Positions 48,503 through 61,666 of a stretch of DNA of 64,000 nt are shown piece by piece (the stretch's first letter is position 1; each line of letters starts with the position of its first letter). The stretch is taken from the NCBI RefSeq assembly GCF_051020765.1, contig NW_027469305.1:165744-229743 (forward strand). Direction: 5' to 3'. The position numbers and the translations under genes are program-made. Under the pieces are notes generated by a model. That model was not told the DNA's origin. It ran no database searches and saw only the letters and a program-made list of their open reading frames with translations. Source of the DNA: Lasioglossum baleicum (lineage: Eukaryota > Arthropoda > Insecta > Hymenoptera > Halictidae).

Positions 48503-49250
48503 AAGTCACTGAAATCATCGAAGTGGACCGGCATGTTAGTAGTCGTAGCATCGCCCAGGAGTTAAAGATCGACCACAAAACAGTTTTAAACCATTTGCAC
48601 AAAGCTGGGTTTAAAAAAAAGCTTGATGTTTGGGTGCCACACCAATTAACACCAAAAAACATGATGGATCGAATTTCCATCTGCGAAGCCTTGGCCAAAC
48701 GTAATGAAATCAACCCATTTCTTAAACGGATGGTGACTGGGGATGAGACATGGGTCACATACGACAACATTATGCGAAAGCGATCGTGGTCACAGCGCGG
48801 TGGAGCAGCTCAGACGGTGGCCAAACCGGGACTAACGGCCAGGAAGGTTCTGCTTTGCGTTTCGTGGGATTGGAAAGGAATCATTTATTACGAGTTGCTT
48901 CCATATGGCCAAACATTAAATTCAGACATCTATTGTCAACAACTGGACCGTCTGAAGCGAGCAATTGACCAGAAACGGCCAGAATTGGCCAACAGAAGAG
49001 GTGTCGTGTTCCATCAGGACAACGCCAGGCCACACACTTCTATAGTGACTCGTCAGAAACTCCGGGAGCTTGGTTGGGAAGTTTTGATGCATCCACCATA
49101 CAGTCCGGACATCGCACCAAGCGATTACCATCCTTTTCTTGCATTGCAAAACTTTTTTAGTGATAAGAAATTGGCATCAATGGAAGAGTGTGAAAATCAA
49201 TTGCTGGAGTTTTTCGCTAATAAGGACCAAGACTTTTATGAGAGAGGCAT
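48503..49250 (+). pseudogene. Internal mariner transposase fragment, both ends missing
   Basis: 748 bp corresponding without indels to 44665-45412 of the complete element; by eye it differs at one base, 49111 (A for C), changing L276 to I in the 'YSPDLAPSD' motif. It would encode residues about 73-321, including all three catalytic aspartates, but lacks the start codon, the first helix-turn-helix region, the C-terminus and both inverted repeats. The apparent start at 48523 is a GTG inside the gene, so it is not a real start. It shares the unusual P283 with the full copy, as expected for a duplicate. It cannot move by itself and is probably not expressed. Confidence 0.95.
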
Positions 49251-50070
49251 GTTGTATTGAAATTTTCTACTGTTGACAAATTTCATTGTGAAAACTTTGG
49301 CCCATTGATATTTTCGACTAGTTTTGTGGTGTGCCAATTTTATTGCATATATAATATGAAAAGTTGCTGTACTGATATTTTCTACTAGTCTTGCGGTGAC
49401 CTAATCTTGTTACATATAGGATATGAAAATTTGCTTTACTGATTTTTTCGACTAGTAATTTGGAGACCTAATTTTATTGCATATATAGTATGAAAATTTA
49501 ATCTTCTAACATTCTCGGCCAGTATCCTGGTGTGCTAATTTTATTACATATATAATATGAAAATTAAATCTACTGATATTTTCGACTTGTTGTGTTGTGA
49601 GCTAATTTTATTGCATATGTAGTATGAAAATTGGCACTACTGATATTTTCGTCTATTACTGCTGTGTGCTAATTTTATTGCATATATAATATGAAAATTT
49701 GCTTCTAGTGTTATCTTCGACTAGTATTCTGGTGAGCTTATTTTATTGCGTATAGAATATTAAATTTTCTTGTTTTGAAATTTTCTACTGATGACAAATT
49801 TTATTGTGTAAAATTACGGTTTTGAAATTTTCGACTAGTATTCGGTTCAGTTAATTATTTGCATATGTAATAGGAAAATTTGCCCTACTGATATGTTCGA
49901 ATGCTATTGTGGTGGGTCAATTTTATTGCATATATAATATGAAAATTTAATCTCCCGCTATTTTCGACTAGTATTGTGGTGAGCTAATTTTATTGCATAT
50001 ATAATATGAAAATTACCTCTACTGATTTTTTCGACTAGTATTGCGGTGTGCTAATTTTATTGTATATGTA

Positions 50071-51511
50071 CTATGAAAACTTAATCTACTGATATTTTCG
50101 ATTAGTATTGTGGTGAGCTTATTTTATTGTTTATAAAATATGAAAATTTGCACTACTGCGATTATCGACAAGTATTGTGGTGAGTTTATTTTATTGCATA
50201 TATCATATGAAAACGTGATCTACTGATATTTTCGACTTGTATTGTGGTGAGTTAATTTTATTGCATATATAATATGAAAATTTAATCTACTGATATTTTC
50301 GTCTAGCATTGGGTAGAACCAATTTTATTGCGTATATATTATGGAAATTTGCCCTACTGATATGTTCGACAAGTATTGTGGTGAAATAATTTTATTCCAT
50401 ATATAATATGAATATTTAACCTACTGATATTTTCGGCTAGTATTGCTGTGTGCTAATTTTACTGCATATATAATATGAAAATTTAATATAATGATATTTT
50501 CGACTAATATTTTGGTGAGCCAATTTTATTGCATATGTAATATGAAAATTGGCTCTACTGACATTTACGACTATTATTGCGGTGTGCGAAATTTTATTGC
50601 ATATATAATATGATAATTTAATCTACTGATATTTTCGACTAGTATCGTGGCGAGCAAATTTTATTGCATACATAATTTGAAAATATGTTGTATTGAATTT
50701 TTCTACAGTTGACAAATTTTATTGTGTAAAATTTGTTCTATTGATATTCTCGACTAGTATCGTGGCCAGCTAATTTTATTGCATATATAATATGAAAATT
50801 TGCTCTACTGATATTTTCGACAAGTACTGTGGAGAGCTAATCCTAGGGCGTATATAGTATAAAGAGTTGATCTACTGATATTTCCTACTAGTATTGTGGT
50901 GAGCTAATTTTATTACATATATGATATGAAAATTTAATCTACTGATATTTTCGACTTGTAGTGTGGTGAGCTAATTTTATCGCATATATAATATGAAAAT
51001 TTGCTTTACGGATATTATCGACTAATGTTGTGGTGAGCCAATTCTATAGCATATACAATATGAAAATTTAATCTACTGATATTTTCGACTAGTATTGTGG
51101 TTATCTAATTTTATTGCCTATGAGGTATGAAAATTAGCTCTACTGATATTTTCGAATAGTATTGTGGTGAGCTAATTTTATTGCATATATAATATAAAAA
51201 TTTGTCCTATTGAATGATATATTCATCTGATGACAAATTTTATTGGGTAAAATTTGATCTATGGATATTTTCGACTAGTATTGTTGTGAGCTAATTTTAT
51301 TGCATATATAATATGAAAATTTGCACTATTATTATTTTCGACTATTTTTGTGGTGAGCTAATATTATTGCATATATAATGTGAAAGTTTGCTCTGCCGAT
51401 ACTTTCGTCCAGTATTGTGGTGAGCTAATTTTGTTGCATATATAATATGGAAATTTGGGTTATTTTTATTTTCGAGTAGTATTGCGGTGAGCTAATTTTA
51501 TTGCATATGTA
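50071..51511 (+). repeat. Higher-order satellite unit of 1441 bp, copy 1
   Basis: Starts at 'ctatgaaaacttaatctac', which recurs at 51512. Sequence between the copies is nearly identical, including the rare signatures 'ctagcattgggtagaacc' and 'aatcctagggcgtatatag' (with 'aatcttagg' in copy 2). Confidence 0.85.
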
Positions 51512-52952
51512 CTATGAAAACTTAATCTACTGATATTTTCGATTAGTATTGTGGTGAGCTTATTTTATTGTTTATAAAATATGAAAATTTGCACTACTGC
51601 GATTATCGACTAGTATTGTGGTGAGTTTATTTTATTGCATATATCATATGAAAACGTGATCTACTGATATTTTCGACTTGTATTGTGGTGAGTTAATTTT
51701 ATTGCATATATAATATGAAAATTTAATCTACTGATATTTTCGTCTAGCATTGGGTAGAACCAATTTTATTGCGTATATATTATGGAAATTTGCCCTACTG
51801 ATATGTTCGACAAGTATTGTGGTGAAATAATTTTATTCCATATATAATATGAATATTTAACCTACTGATATTTTCGGCTAGTACTGCTGTGTGCTAATTT
51901 TACTGCATATATAATATGAAAATTTAATATAATGATATTTTCGACTAATATTTTGGTGAGCCAATTTTATTGCATATGTAATATGAAAATTGGCTCTACT
52001 GATATTTACGACTATTATTGCGGTGTGCGAAATTTTATTGCATATATAATATGATAATTTAATCTACTGATATTTTCGACTAGTATCGTGGCGAGCAAAT
52101 TTTATTGCATACATAATTTGAAAATATGTTGTATTGAATTTTTCTACAGTTGACAAATTTTATTGTGTAAAATTTGTTCCATTGATATTCTCGACTAGTA
52201 TCGTGGCCAGCTAATTTTATTGCATATATAATATGAAAATTTGCTCTACTGATATTTTCGACAAGTACTGTGGAGAGCTAATCTTAGGGCGTATATAGTA
52301 TAAAGAGTTGATCTACTGATATTTCCTACTAGTATTGTGGTGAGCTAATTTTATTACATATATGATATGAAAATTTAATCTACTGATATTTTCGACTTGA
52401 AGTGTGGTGAGCTAATTTTATCGCATATATAATATGAAAATTTGCTTTACGGATATTATCGACTAATGTTGTGGTGAGCCAATTCTATAGCATATACAAT
52501 ATGAAAATTTAATCTACTGATATTTTCGACTAGTATTGTGGTTATCTAATTTTATTGCCTATGAGGTATGAAAATTAGCTCTACTGATATTTTCGAATAG
52601 TATTGTGGTGAGCTAATTTTATTGCATATATAATATAAAAATTTGTCCTATTGAATGATATATTCATCTGATGACAAATTTTATTGGGTAAAATTTGATC
52701 TATGGATATTTTCGACTAGTATTGTTGTGAGCTAATTTTATTGCATATATAATATGAAAATTTGCACTATTATTATTTTCAACTATTTTTGTGGTGAGCT
52801 AATATTATTGCATATATAATGTGAAAGTTTGCTCTGCCGATACTTTCGTCCAGTATTGTGGTGAGCTAATTTTGTTGCATATATAATATGGAAATTTGGG
52901 TTATTTTTATTTTCGAGTAGTATTGCGGTGAGCTAATTTTATTGCATATATA
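51512..52952 (+). repeat. Higher-order satellite unit of 1441 bp, copy 2
   Basis: Direct tandem partner of 50071-51511. After about 52945 it continues with sequence like 42815-43480 rather than starting a third copy. Confidence 0.82.
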
Positions 52953-55900
52953 ATGTGAAAATTTGTTCTCCTGATATCTTCGGCTAGAATTGTGTTTAAT
53001 TTAATTTTATTGCATACATAATATGAAGACTTGATCTACTGATATTTTCGACTGGTATTGTTGTGAGCTAATTTTATTCCATATATATAGTGTGATATTT
53101 TATTATACTGATGTTTTCGACTAGTATTGTTGTAAGCTAATTTTATTGCATATATAATATGAAAATTTGCACTACTGATATTTTCAACTAGTATTGTGGT
53201 GAGATGATATTATTGCGTATGTAATATCAGAGTTTGCGCTACTGATATTTTCTATTAGAATTGTGGTGAGCTAATTTTATTGCATATATAATATGAAAAT
53301 TTGCTTTACGGATATTTTCGACTAATGTTGTGGTGAGCCAATTCTATAGCATATACAATATGAAAATTTGATCTACTTATATTTTCGACTAGTATTGTGG
53401 TGAGCTCATTTTATTTGATATATAATATCAAAATTTGCTCTAATGATATTTTCGATTAGTAGTGTGGTGAACTAATTTTATTGCATATATAATATGAAAA
53501 TTTGCTCTACAAATATTTTCGACTAGTATTGTGGTGAGCTCATTTTATTGCATATCTAATGTAAAATTTTATTATACATATATTTTCGATAGTATTGTTG
53601 TGAGATATTTTTGTAGCATTTATAATATGAAAATTTGCACTACTGATATTTTCGGCTAGTACTGCTGGAGCTATTTTTGTAGCATATGTAATATGAAAAC
53701 TTGCTCTACTTATGTTTTCGGCTAGTACTGTTGCGAGATATTTTTACAGCATATGTAATATGAAAATTTGCGCTACATATATTTTCGACCAGCTTTGTGG
53801 TGAGCAATTTTACAGCATCTATAAAATGAAAATTTGCTGTACCGATATTCTCGACTAGTCTTGTGTTGATCCAAATTTATTGCTTATTTATTATGAAAAT
53901 TTTCCCTACTGTTATTTTCGAATAGTAATGTGGTGAGCCAAATTTACTGCATATATAGTATGAAAATTTGCTATACTGGTATTTTCGACTGGTATTGTGG
54001 TGAGATAATTTTATTGCAAATATAACACGAAAATTTGCTATACTGATATTTTCGACTGGTATTGTGGTGAGATAATTAAATTGCATATATAACACGAAAA
54101 CTTGCTCTGCTGCTCTTTTCGACTAGTATTGCTCTGAGCTAATATTATTGCATACATAAAATGAAAATTTGCTTTAGTGATATTTACGACTAGTAGTGTG
54201 GTGAGCCTATTCTATTGCATATATAATAAAGAAATTTGGTCTACAGATATTTTCGTATAGTATTTCGTGAGATAAATTTATTGCATATATAATATGAAAA
54301 CTTGCTCTACTGCTCTTTTCGTCTAGTATTGTGGTGAGCTAATTTTATTGCATATATAATATGAAAATTTGCTTATGGATATTTTCGACTAGTGTTGTTG
54401 TGAGCCAATTACATTGCATATATAATATGAAAATTTGCTCTACTCATATTTTCGACTAGTATTGTTGTGAGCTATTTTTACATGCATATGTACAATGAAA
54501 ACTTGCTGTACATATATTTTCGACCACTTCTGAGGTGAGCAATTTTATAGCTTCTATAATATGAAAATTTGCTGTACTGATATTCTCGACTAGTCTTGTG
54601 TTAATCTAAATTTATTGCATATTTATTATGAAAATTTTCTCTACCGTTATTGTCGGATAGTAATGTGGTGAGCTAAATTTACTGCATATGAAATATGAAA
54701 ATCGGCTATACTGATATTTTCGGCTAGTACTGTGGTGAGCTCATTTTATTGCATATATATATAATGAAAGTTTGAACTACTGATAATTTCTACTTGTACT
54801 GTGGTGAGATAATTATTGCATATATAATATGAAAACTTGCTCTACTGATCTTTTCGACTAGTATAGTGGTGAGCTAATTTCATTGTATATGTAACATGAA
54901 AACTTGCATTGCACTACTGCTCTTTTCGACAAGTATAGTGGTGAGCTAATTTCATTGCATATATAACATGAAAATATGCACTAATGATATCTTCGATTAG
55001 TAGCGTGGTGAGCAAACTTTATTGCATATATAATACATAAATTTGGTCTACAGATATTTTCGAATAGTATTTGGTGAGATAATTTTATTGCATATATAAT
55101 ACGAAAATTTCCTCCACCGATATTTTCGACTAGTATTGTGGTGTGCTAATTTTATTGCATATATAATATGAAAATTTGTTCTCCTGATGTTTTCGACTAG
55201 TATGGCTGTGTGCCAATTCTAATGCATCTAAAATATGATATTTATCTCTACTGATATTTTCCACTAGAATTGTGGTGAGCGAATTTTATTGCGTATATGA
55301 TGTGAAATTTTATTCTACAGATGTTTTCGACTAGTATTGTAGTGAGCTAATTTTATTGCACATATAGAATGAAAAATTGCTCTACCGATATTTTCGACTA
55401 GTATTATGGTGAGCTAATTTTATTGCACATATAATATGAAAGTTTGCACTACTGATAATTTCTACTTGTACTGTGGTGAGATAATTATTGCATATATAAT
55501 ATGAAAACTTGCTCTACTGGTATTTTCGATTTGTATTGTGGTAAGCTAATTTTATTGCATATATAATATGATAATTTGCTCTAGTTTTATTTGCGAATAG
55601 TTATGTGGTGAGCCAATTTTACAGCATATATAATATGAAAATTTGCTTTGCTGATACTTTCGACTTGTATTGTGGTGAGCTAATTTTATTGCATATATAA
55701 TATGAAAATTTGCTCTACTGGTATTTTCGAGTAGTAATGTGGTTAGCTAATTTTATTGCATATATAATATGAAAATTTGCACTACCAATATTTCCGACCA
55801 GTATTGTGGTGTGCTGATTTTATTGCATATGTAATATGAAAATTTGCTGTACTGATATTTTCAACTAGTATTGTGGTGATCTAATTTTATTGCGTATATA

Positions 55901-58087
55901 AGATGAAAAATTCCTGTATTAATATTTTCGACTAGTATTGTTGCGTGCTAGCTTTATTTCTTGTATAATATTAATATTTGCTCTACAGACATTTACGACT
56001 AGAATTGTGGCGAGCTAATTTTACTGCATATATAATATAAGAATTTTCACTACAAATATTTTCGACTAGTATTGTGGTGAGCCAATTTTATTGCATATGT
56101 AATATGAAAACTTGCTCCACTGATATGCTCGACTAGTATTGTGGTGATCTAATTTGATTGCACATATAATATGGCGATTTGCCCTAATGATATTTTCGAC
56201 TAGTATTGGGGTTAGCTAATTTTACTGCATCTATTATATGAATATTTGCTCTACTGATATTTTCGACCAGTATTGTGGTGAGCTATTTTTATGCATATAA
56301 AATATCAACTTTGTCCTACTGACATTTTCGACAAGTATTGTTGTGATTTCATTTTATTGCAATAATGTAATCAAAATTTGCTCTACTCATATTTTCGACT
56401 AGGATTGTGGTGATCTACTTTCATTGCATATATAATGTGAAAATTAGCACTACTAACGTTTTCGACTAGTGTTCTGGTGAGCCATTTTTTTGCATATATA
56501 ATATCAATTTTGCTCTACCGGCATTTTCTACTAGTATTGTGGTGAGCTAATTTTATTTCGTATATAATATGAAAATTTGGTCTATTGAAAATTTCTACTG
56601 TTGATAAAATTTATTTTTTAAAATTGCATTATTGATATATTCGACTAGCATTTTGGTGAGCTAATTTTATTGCATATATAATATCAATTTTGCTCTACTG
56701 ACATTTGCGACAAGTATTGTTGTGATTTCATTTTATTGCAATAATATGATCAAAATTTGCTTTACTCATATTTTCGACTAGGATTGTGGTGAGCTACTTT
56801 CATTGCATATATAATATGAAATTTTGCTCTACTGATATTTTCGACCAGTATTGTGGTGTGCTAATTTTATTGCATATGTAATATGTAATGTTGCTATACT
56901 GATATTTTCGACTAGTATTCTGGTGAGCAAATTTTATTGCATATATAATATGAAAATTTGCACTACTGATATTTTCAACCAGCATTGTGGTGAGCTGGTT
57001 TTATTGCATATATAATGTGAAATTTGTGTGTATTGATATGTTCTACCGTAGACAAATTTAGTTGGGTACAACTTGCTCTATTAATATTTACCGAATAGTA
57101 TAGAGGTGACCTAATTTTATTGCATATATAACACAAAAATTTACCGTACTCATATTTTCGACTAGTATGGCGTTGACCTAATCTTAGTCCATATATAATA
57201 TGAAAATTTGCAATACTGATATTTCGTACTACTATTGTGGTGAGCTAATTCTATCGCATATACAATATGAAATTTGTTACTGTTGATATTTTCTAATGTT
57301 GACAAACTTTGCTGTGTATAACATGCTCTATTAATATTTTCGACTATTATTTTGGCGAGCTAATTTTATAGCATATATAATAAGAAAATTTGCTCTACTG
57401 ATATTTTCGAGTAGTACTGTGGTGAGCCATTATTATTGCATATGTAATATGGAAATTTGCTCTACTGATGTTTTCTACTGGTACTGTGGTGTGCTAGTTT
57501 TATTGCATATATAATATGAAAGCTTACTCTACTGATATCTTCGACTAGTATTGGGGTTAGCTAATTTTACTGCATCTATAATGTGAATATTTGTTCTACT
57601 GATATTTTCGACTAGAATTGTGTTGATCTGATTTTATTTCATATATAATACGACAATTTCCTCTACTGTTATTTTCGAATAGTAATTAGGGAGCCAATTT
57701 TACAGCATATATAATATGAAACATTGCTCTACTGATATCTCCAACTACTATTGTGGTGAGCTAATTCTATCGCATATACAATATGAAATTTGTTAGTGTT
57801 GATATTTTCTAATGTTGACAAATTTTGTTGTGTATAACATGCTCTATTAATATTTTCGACTATTATTTTGTCGAGCTAATTTTATAGCATATATAATAAT
57901 AAAATTTGCTCTACTGATTTTTTCGACTTGTATTATGGTGAGCTAATTTTAATGCTTACTTAATATGAAAATTAGCTCTACTGATATATTCGACTAGTCT
58001 TGATGTGATCTATTTTTATTGCATATATAATATGAAAATATGCTCGACTGACACTTTCGACTAGCATTGTGGTCAGCTAATTTAAAT

Positions 58088-58463
58088 GCATATATAATAT
58101 GAAAATTGGCTCTACTGATATTTCCGCCTAGTACTGTGTCGAGCTAATTGTGGGGCATATATAGTATGAATATTTGCTCCACTGATATTTTCAACTAGTA
58201 TTGTGGCGAGTTACTTCTGCTGCATATATAGTATGAAAATCTAATCTACTTATACTGTCGTCTAGTATTGTGATGAGCTAGTTTTATTGCATATCAAATA
58301 TGAAAATTGGCACTACTGATATTTTCGACTAGTATTGTTGTGAGCTACTTTTATTGCAAATATAATATAATAATTTGTCCTACTGACATTTTCGACTAGT
58401 ATTGTGGTGAGCTAATTTTATTGCATATGTATTATGAAAATTAACTCTACTGATACTTTCGGC
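58088..58463 (+). repeat. Partial copy of the 59.4-61.7 kb higher-order block
   Basis: Matches 59417-59792 at offset 1329, including 'gcgagttacttctgctgc' and 'aattgtggggcatatatag', then diverges at 'gatactttcggctaatatt'. Confidence 0.75.
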
Positions 58464-59534
58464 TAATATTGCGGTGAGATAGTTTTACTGTATATATAAT
58501 ATGAAAATTTGCACTTCTGATATTTTCGAAAAGCATTGTAGTGAGCTAATTCCGTTGCATATATAATATGAAAATTTGATCTAATGATATTTTTGTCTAG
58601 TAGTGTGTTGAGGTAATTTTATTGCGTATATAATATGAAAATCGACTCTACTGATATATTCGACTAGTATTGGGGTGAGCTAATTTTATTGCATACATAG
58701 TACGAAAATCTGCACTACTGATATTTTCGACTAGTACTGTGGTGAGCTAATTTTATTGCAAATATAATATGAAAATTTGATGTATTTTAATTTTCCACTT
58801 TTGACAAATATTATTCTCTTCAACCTGCTCTATTGGTATTTTCGACTAGCATTGTGGTGAGCCAATTTTATTGCGTACCTGATATTAAAGTTTGTTCCAT
58901 TAAAATTTTCTAGTTTTGCCAAATTTTGTTGTGTAAAATTTGCTCTATCGATATTTTCGACTAGTGGTGTTGTGAGCTAATTTTATTGCATATATAATAT
59001 GAAATGCTGCTTTACTGCCATTTTCCACTAGTATTGTGGTGATAACTTTATCGCATATATAATTTGAAAGTTTGCTCTACTGAATTTTTCGACTAGTATT
59101 GTGGAGAGCCAATATTATTGCATATGTAATATGAAAATTTGGACTACTGATATTTTCGACTAGTATTGAGTTGATCCAATTTTTTTGTAAATATAATATG
59201 AAAATTTGTTGCATTGTAATTCTCCACTTTTGACAAATTTTATTGTCTACAACTTGCTCTATTTTTATTTTCGACTAGTATTGTGGTGAGCTAATTTTAT
59301 TGCATATATGATATGAATATTTTTTGTATTGTAATTTTCCACTTTTGACAAATTTTATTGTCAACAATTTGCTCCATTGATAATTTCGACTTGTATTGCG
59401 GTGATCTAATCTTATTGCATATATAATATGAAAATTGGCTCTACTGATATTTCCGCCTAGTACTGTGTCGAGCTAATTGTGGGGCATATATAGTATGAAT
59501 ATTTGCTCCACTGATATTTTCAACTAGTATTGTG

Positions 59535-60600
59535 GCGAGTTACTTCTGCTGCATATATAGTATGAAAATCTAATCTACTGATACTGTCGTCTAGTATTGT
59601 GATGAGCTAGTTTTATTGCATATCAAATATGAAAATTGGCACTACTGATATTTTCGACTAGTATTGTTGTGAGCTACTTTTATTGCAAATATAATATAAT
59701 AATTTGTCCTACTGACATTTTCGACTAGTATTGTGGTGAGCTAATTTTATTGCATATGTATTATGAAAATTAACTCTACTGATATTTTCGACTAGTATTG
59801 CGGTGTTCTAATTTTATTGCATATATAATATGAAAATTTTGGTCTACTCATATTTTCGACTAATAGTTCGGTGAGCCAATTTTAATGCATATATACTCTG
59901 AAAATTTTATCTACTCATACTCTCGACTAGTATTGTCGTGAGCTAATTTTATTGCATGTGTAATACGAAAATTGGCTCTCCTGATATTATCGACTAGTAA
60001 TGTTGTGAGCTATTTTTCTGCACATATAATATCAATTTTGCTCTACTGACATTTTCGTAAGTATTGTTGTGATTTCATTTTATTGCAATAATATGATCAA
60101 AATTTGCTATACTCATATTTTCGACTAGGATTGTGGTGAGCTACTTTCATTGCATATATAATATGAAATTTTGCTCTACTGATATTTTCGACCAGTATTG
60201 TGGTGAGCTGATTTTATTGCATATGTAATATGCAAAGTTGCTATACCGATATTTTCGACTAGTATTCTGGTGAGCAAATTTTATTGCATATATGATATGA
60301 AAATTTGCTCTACTGATATTTTCGACCAGTATTGTGGTGAGCTGGTTTTATTGCATGTATAATGTGAAAAGCGCAGTACTGACATTTTCGACTAGTGTTC
60401 TGGTGAGCTATTTTTTTGCATATATAATATCAATCTTGCTCTACAGATATTTACGAATAGAATTGTAGCGAGCTAATTTTACTGCATATATAATATAAAA
60501 GTTTTCACTACAAATATTTTCGACTAGTATCGTGGGAGCTAACATTATTGCATACCTAATATGAAGATTAGCTCTACTGATAATTTCGACTAGTATTGTG
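59535..60600 (+). repeat. Higher-order satellite unit of 1066 bp, copy 1
   Basis: Starts at 'gcgagttacttctgctgc' and is followed directly by a second copy starting at 60601. 1066 bp is close to sixteen 67-bp monomers. It contains the divergent monomer 'ttcattttattgcaataat', also seen near 56345 and 56725. Confidence 0.88.
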
Positions 60601-61666
60601 GCGAGTTACTTCTGCTGCATATATAGTATGAAAATCTAATCTACTGATACTGTCGTCTAGTATTGTGATGAGCTAGTTTTATTGCATATCAAATATGAAA
60701 ATTGGCACTACTGATATTTTCGACTAGTATTGTTGTGAGCTACTTTTATTGCAAATATAATATAATAATTTGTCCTACTGACATTTTCGACTAGTATTGT
60801 GGTGAGCTAATTTTATTGCATATGTATTATGAAAATTAACTCTACTGATATTTTCGACTAGTATTGCGGTGTTCTAATTTTATTGCATATATAATATGAA
60901 AATTTTGGTCTACTCATATTTTCGACTAATAGTTCGGTGAGCCAATTTTAATGCATATATACTCTGAAAATTTTATCTACTCATACTCTCGACTAGTATT
61001 GTCGTGAGCTAATTTTATTGCATGTGTAATACGAAAATTGGCTCTCCTGATATTATCGACTAGTAATGTTGTGAGCTATTTTTCTGCACATATAATATCA
61101 ATTTTGCTCTACTGACATTTTCGTAAGTATTGTTGTGATTTCATTTTATTGCAATAATATGATCAAAATTTGCTATACTCATATTTTCGACTAGGATTGT
61201 GGTGAGCTACTTTCATTGCATATATAATATGAAATTTTGCTCTACTGATATTTTCGACCAGTATTGTGGTGAGCTGATTTTATTGCATATGTAATATGCA
61301 AAGTTGCTATACCGATATTTTCGACTAGTATTCTGGTGAGCAAATTTTATTGCATATATGATATGAAAATTTGCTCTACTGATATTTTCGACCAGTATTG
61401 TGGTGAGCTGGTTTTATTGCATGTATAATGTGAAAAGCGCAGTACTGACATTTTCGACTAGTGTTCTGGTGAGCTATTTTTTTGCATATATAATATCAAT
61501 CTTGCTCTACAGATATTTACGAATAGAATTGTAGCGAGCTAATTTTACTGCATATATAATATAAAAGTTTTCACTACAAATATTTTCGACTAGTATCGTG
61601 GGGAGCTAACATTATTGCATACCTAATATGAAGATTAGCTCTACTGATAATTTCGACTAGTATTGT
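60601..61666 (+). repeat. Higher-order satellite unit of 1066 bp, copy 2
   Basis: Near-identical tandem partner of 59535-60600. One small difference is 'cgtgggagc' near 60532 against 'cgtggggagc' near 61597. It ends by running into an ordinary monomer ('tggtgagctaattttattgc') instead of a third copy. Confidence 0.87.

Noticed and set aside
48523..49260. A 245-residue transposase gene as a separate CDS
   Set aside because: Its start is an internal GTG and its last residues come from satellite; both ends of the protein are missing, so I list it as a pseudogene fragment.
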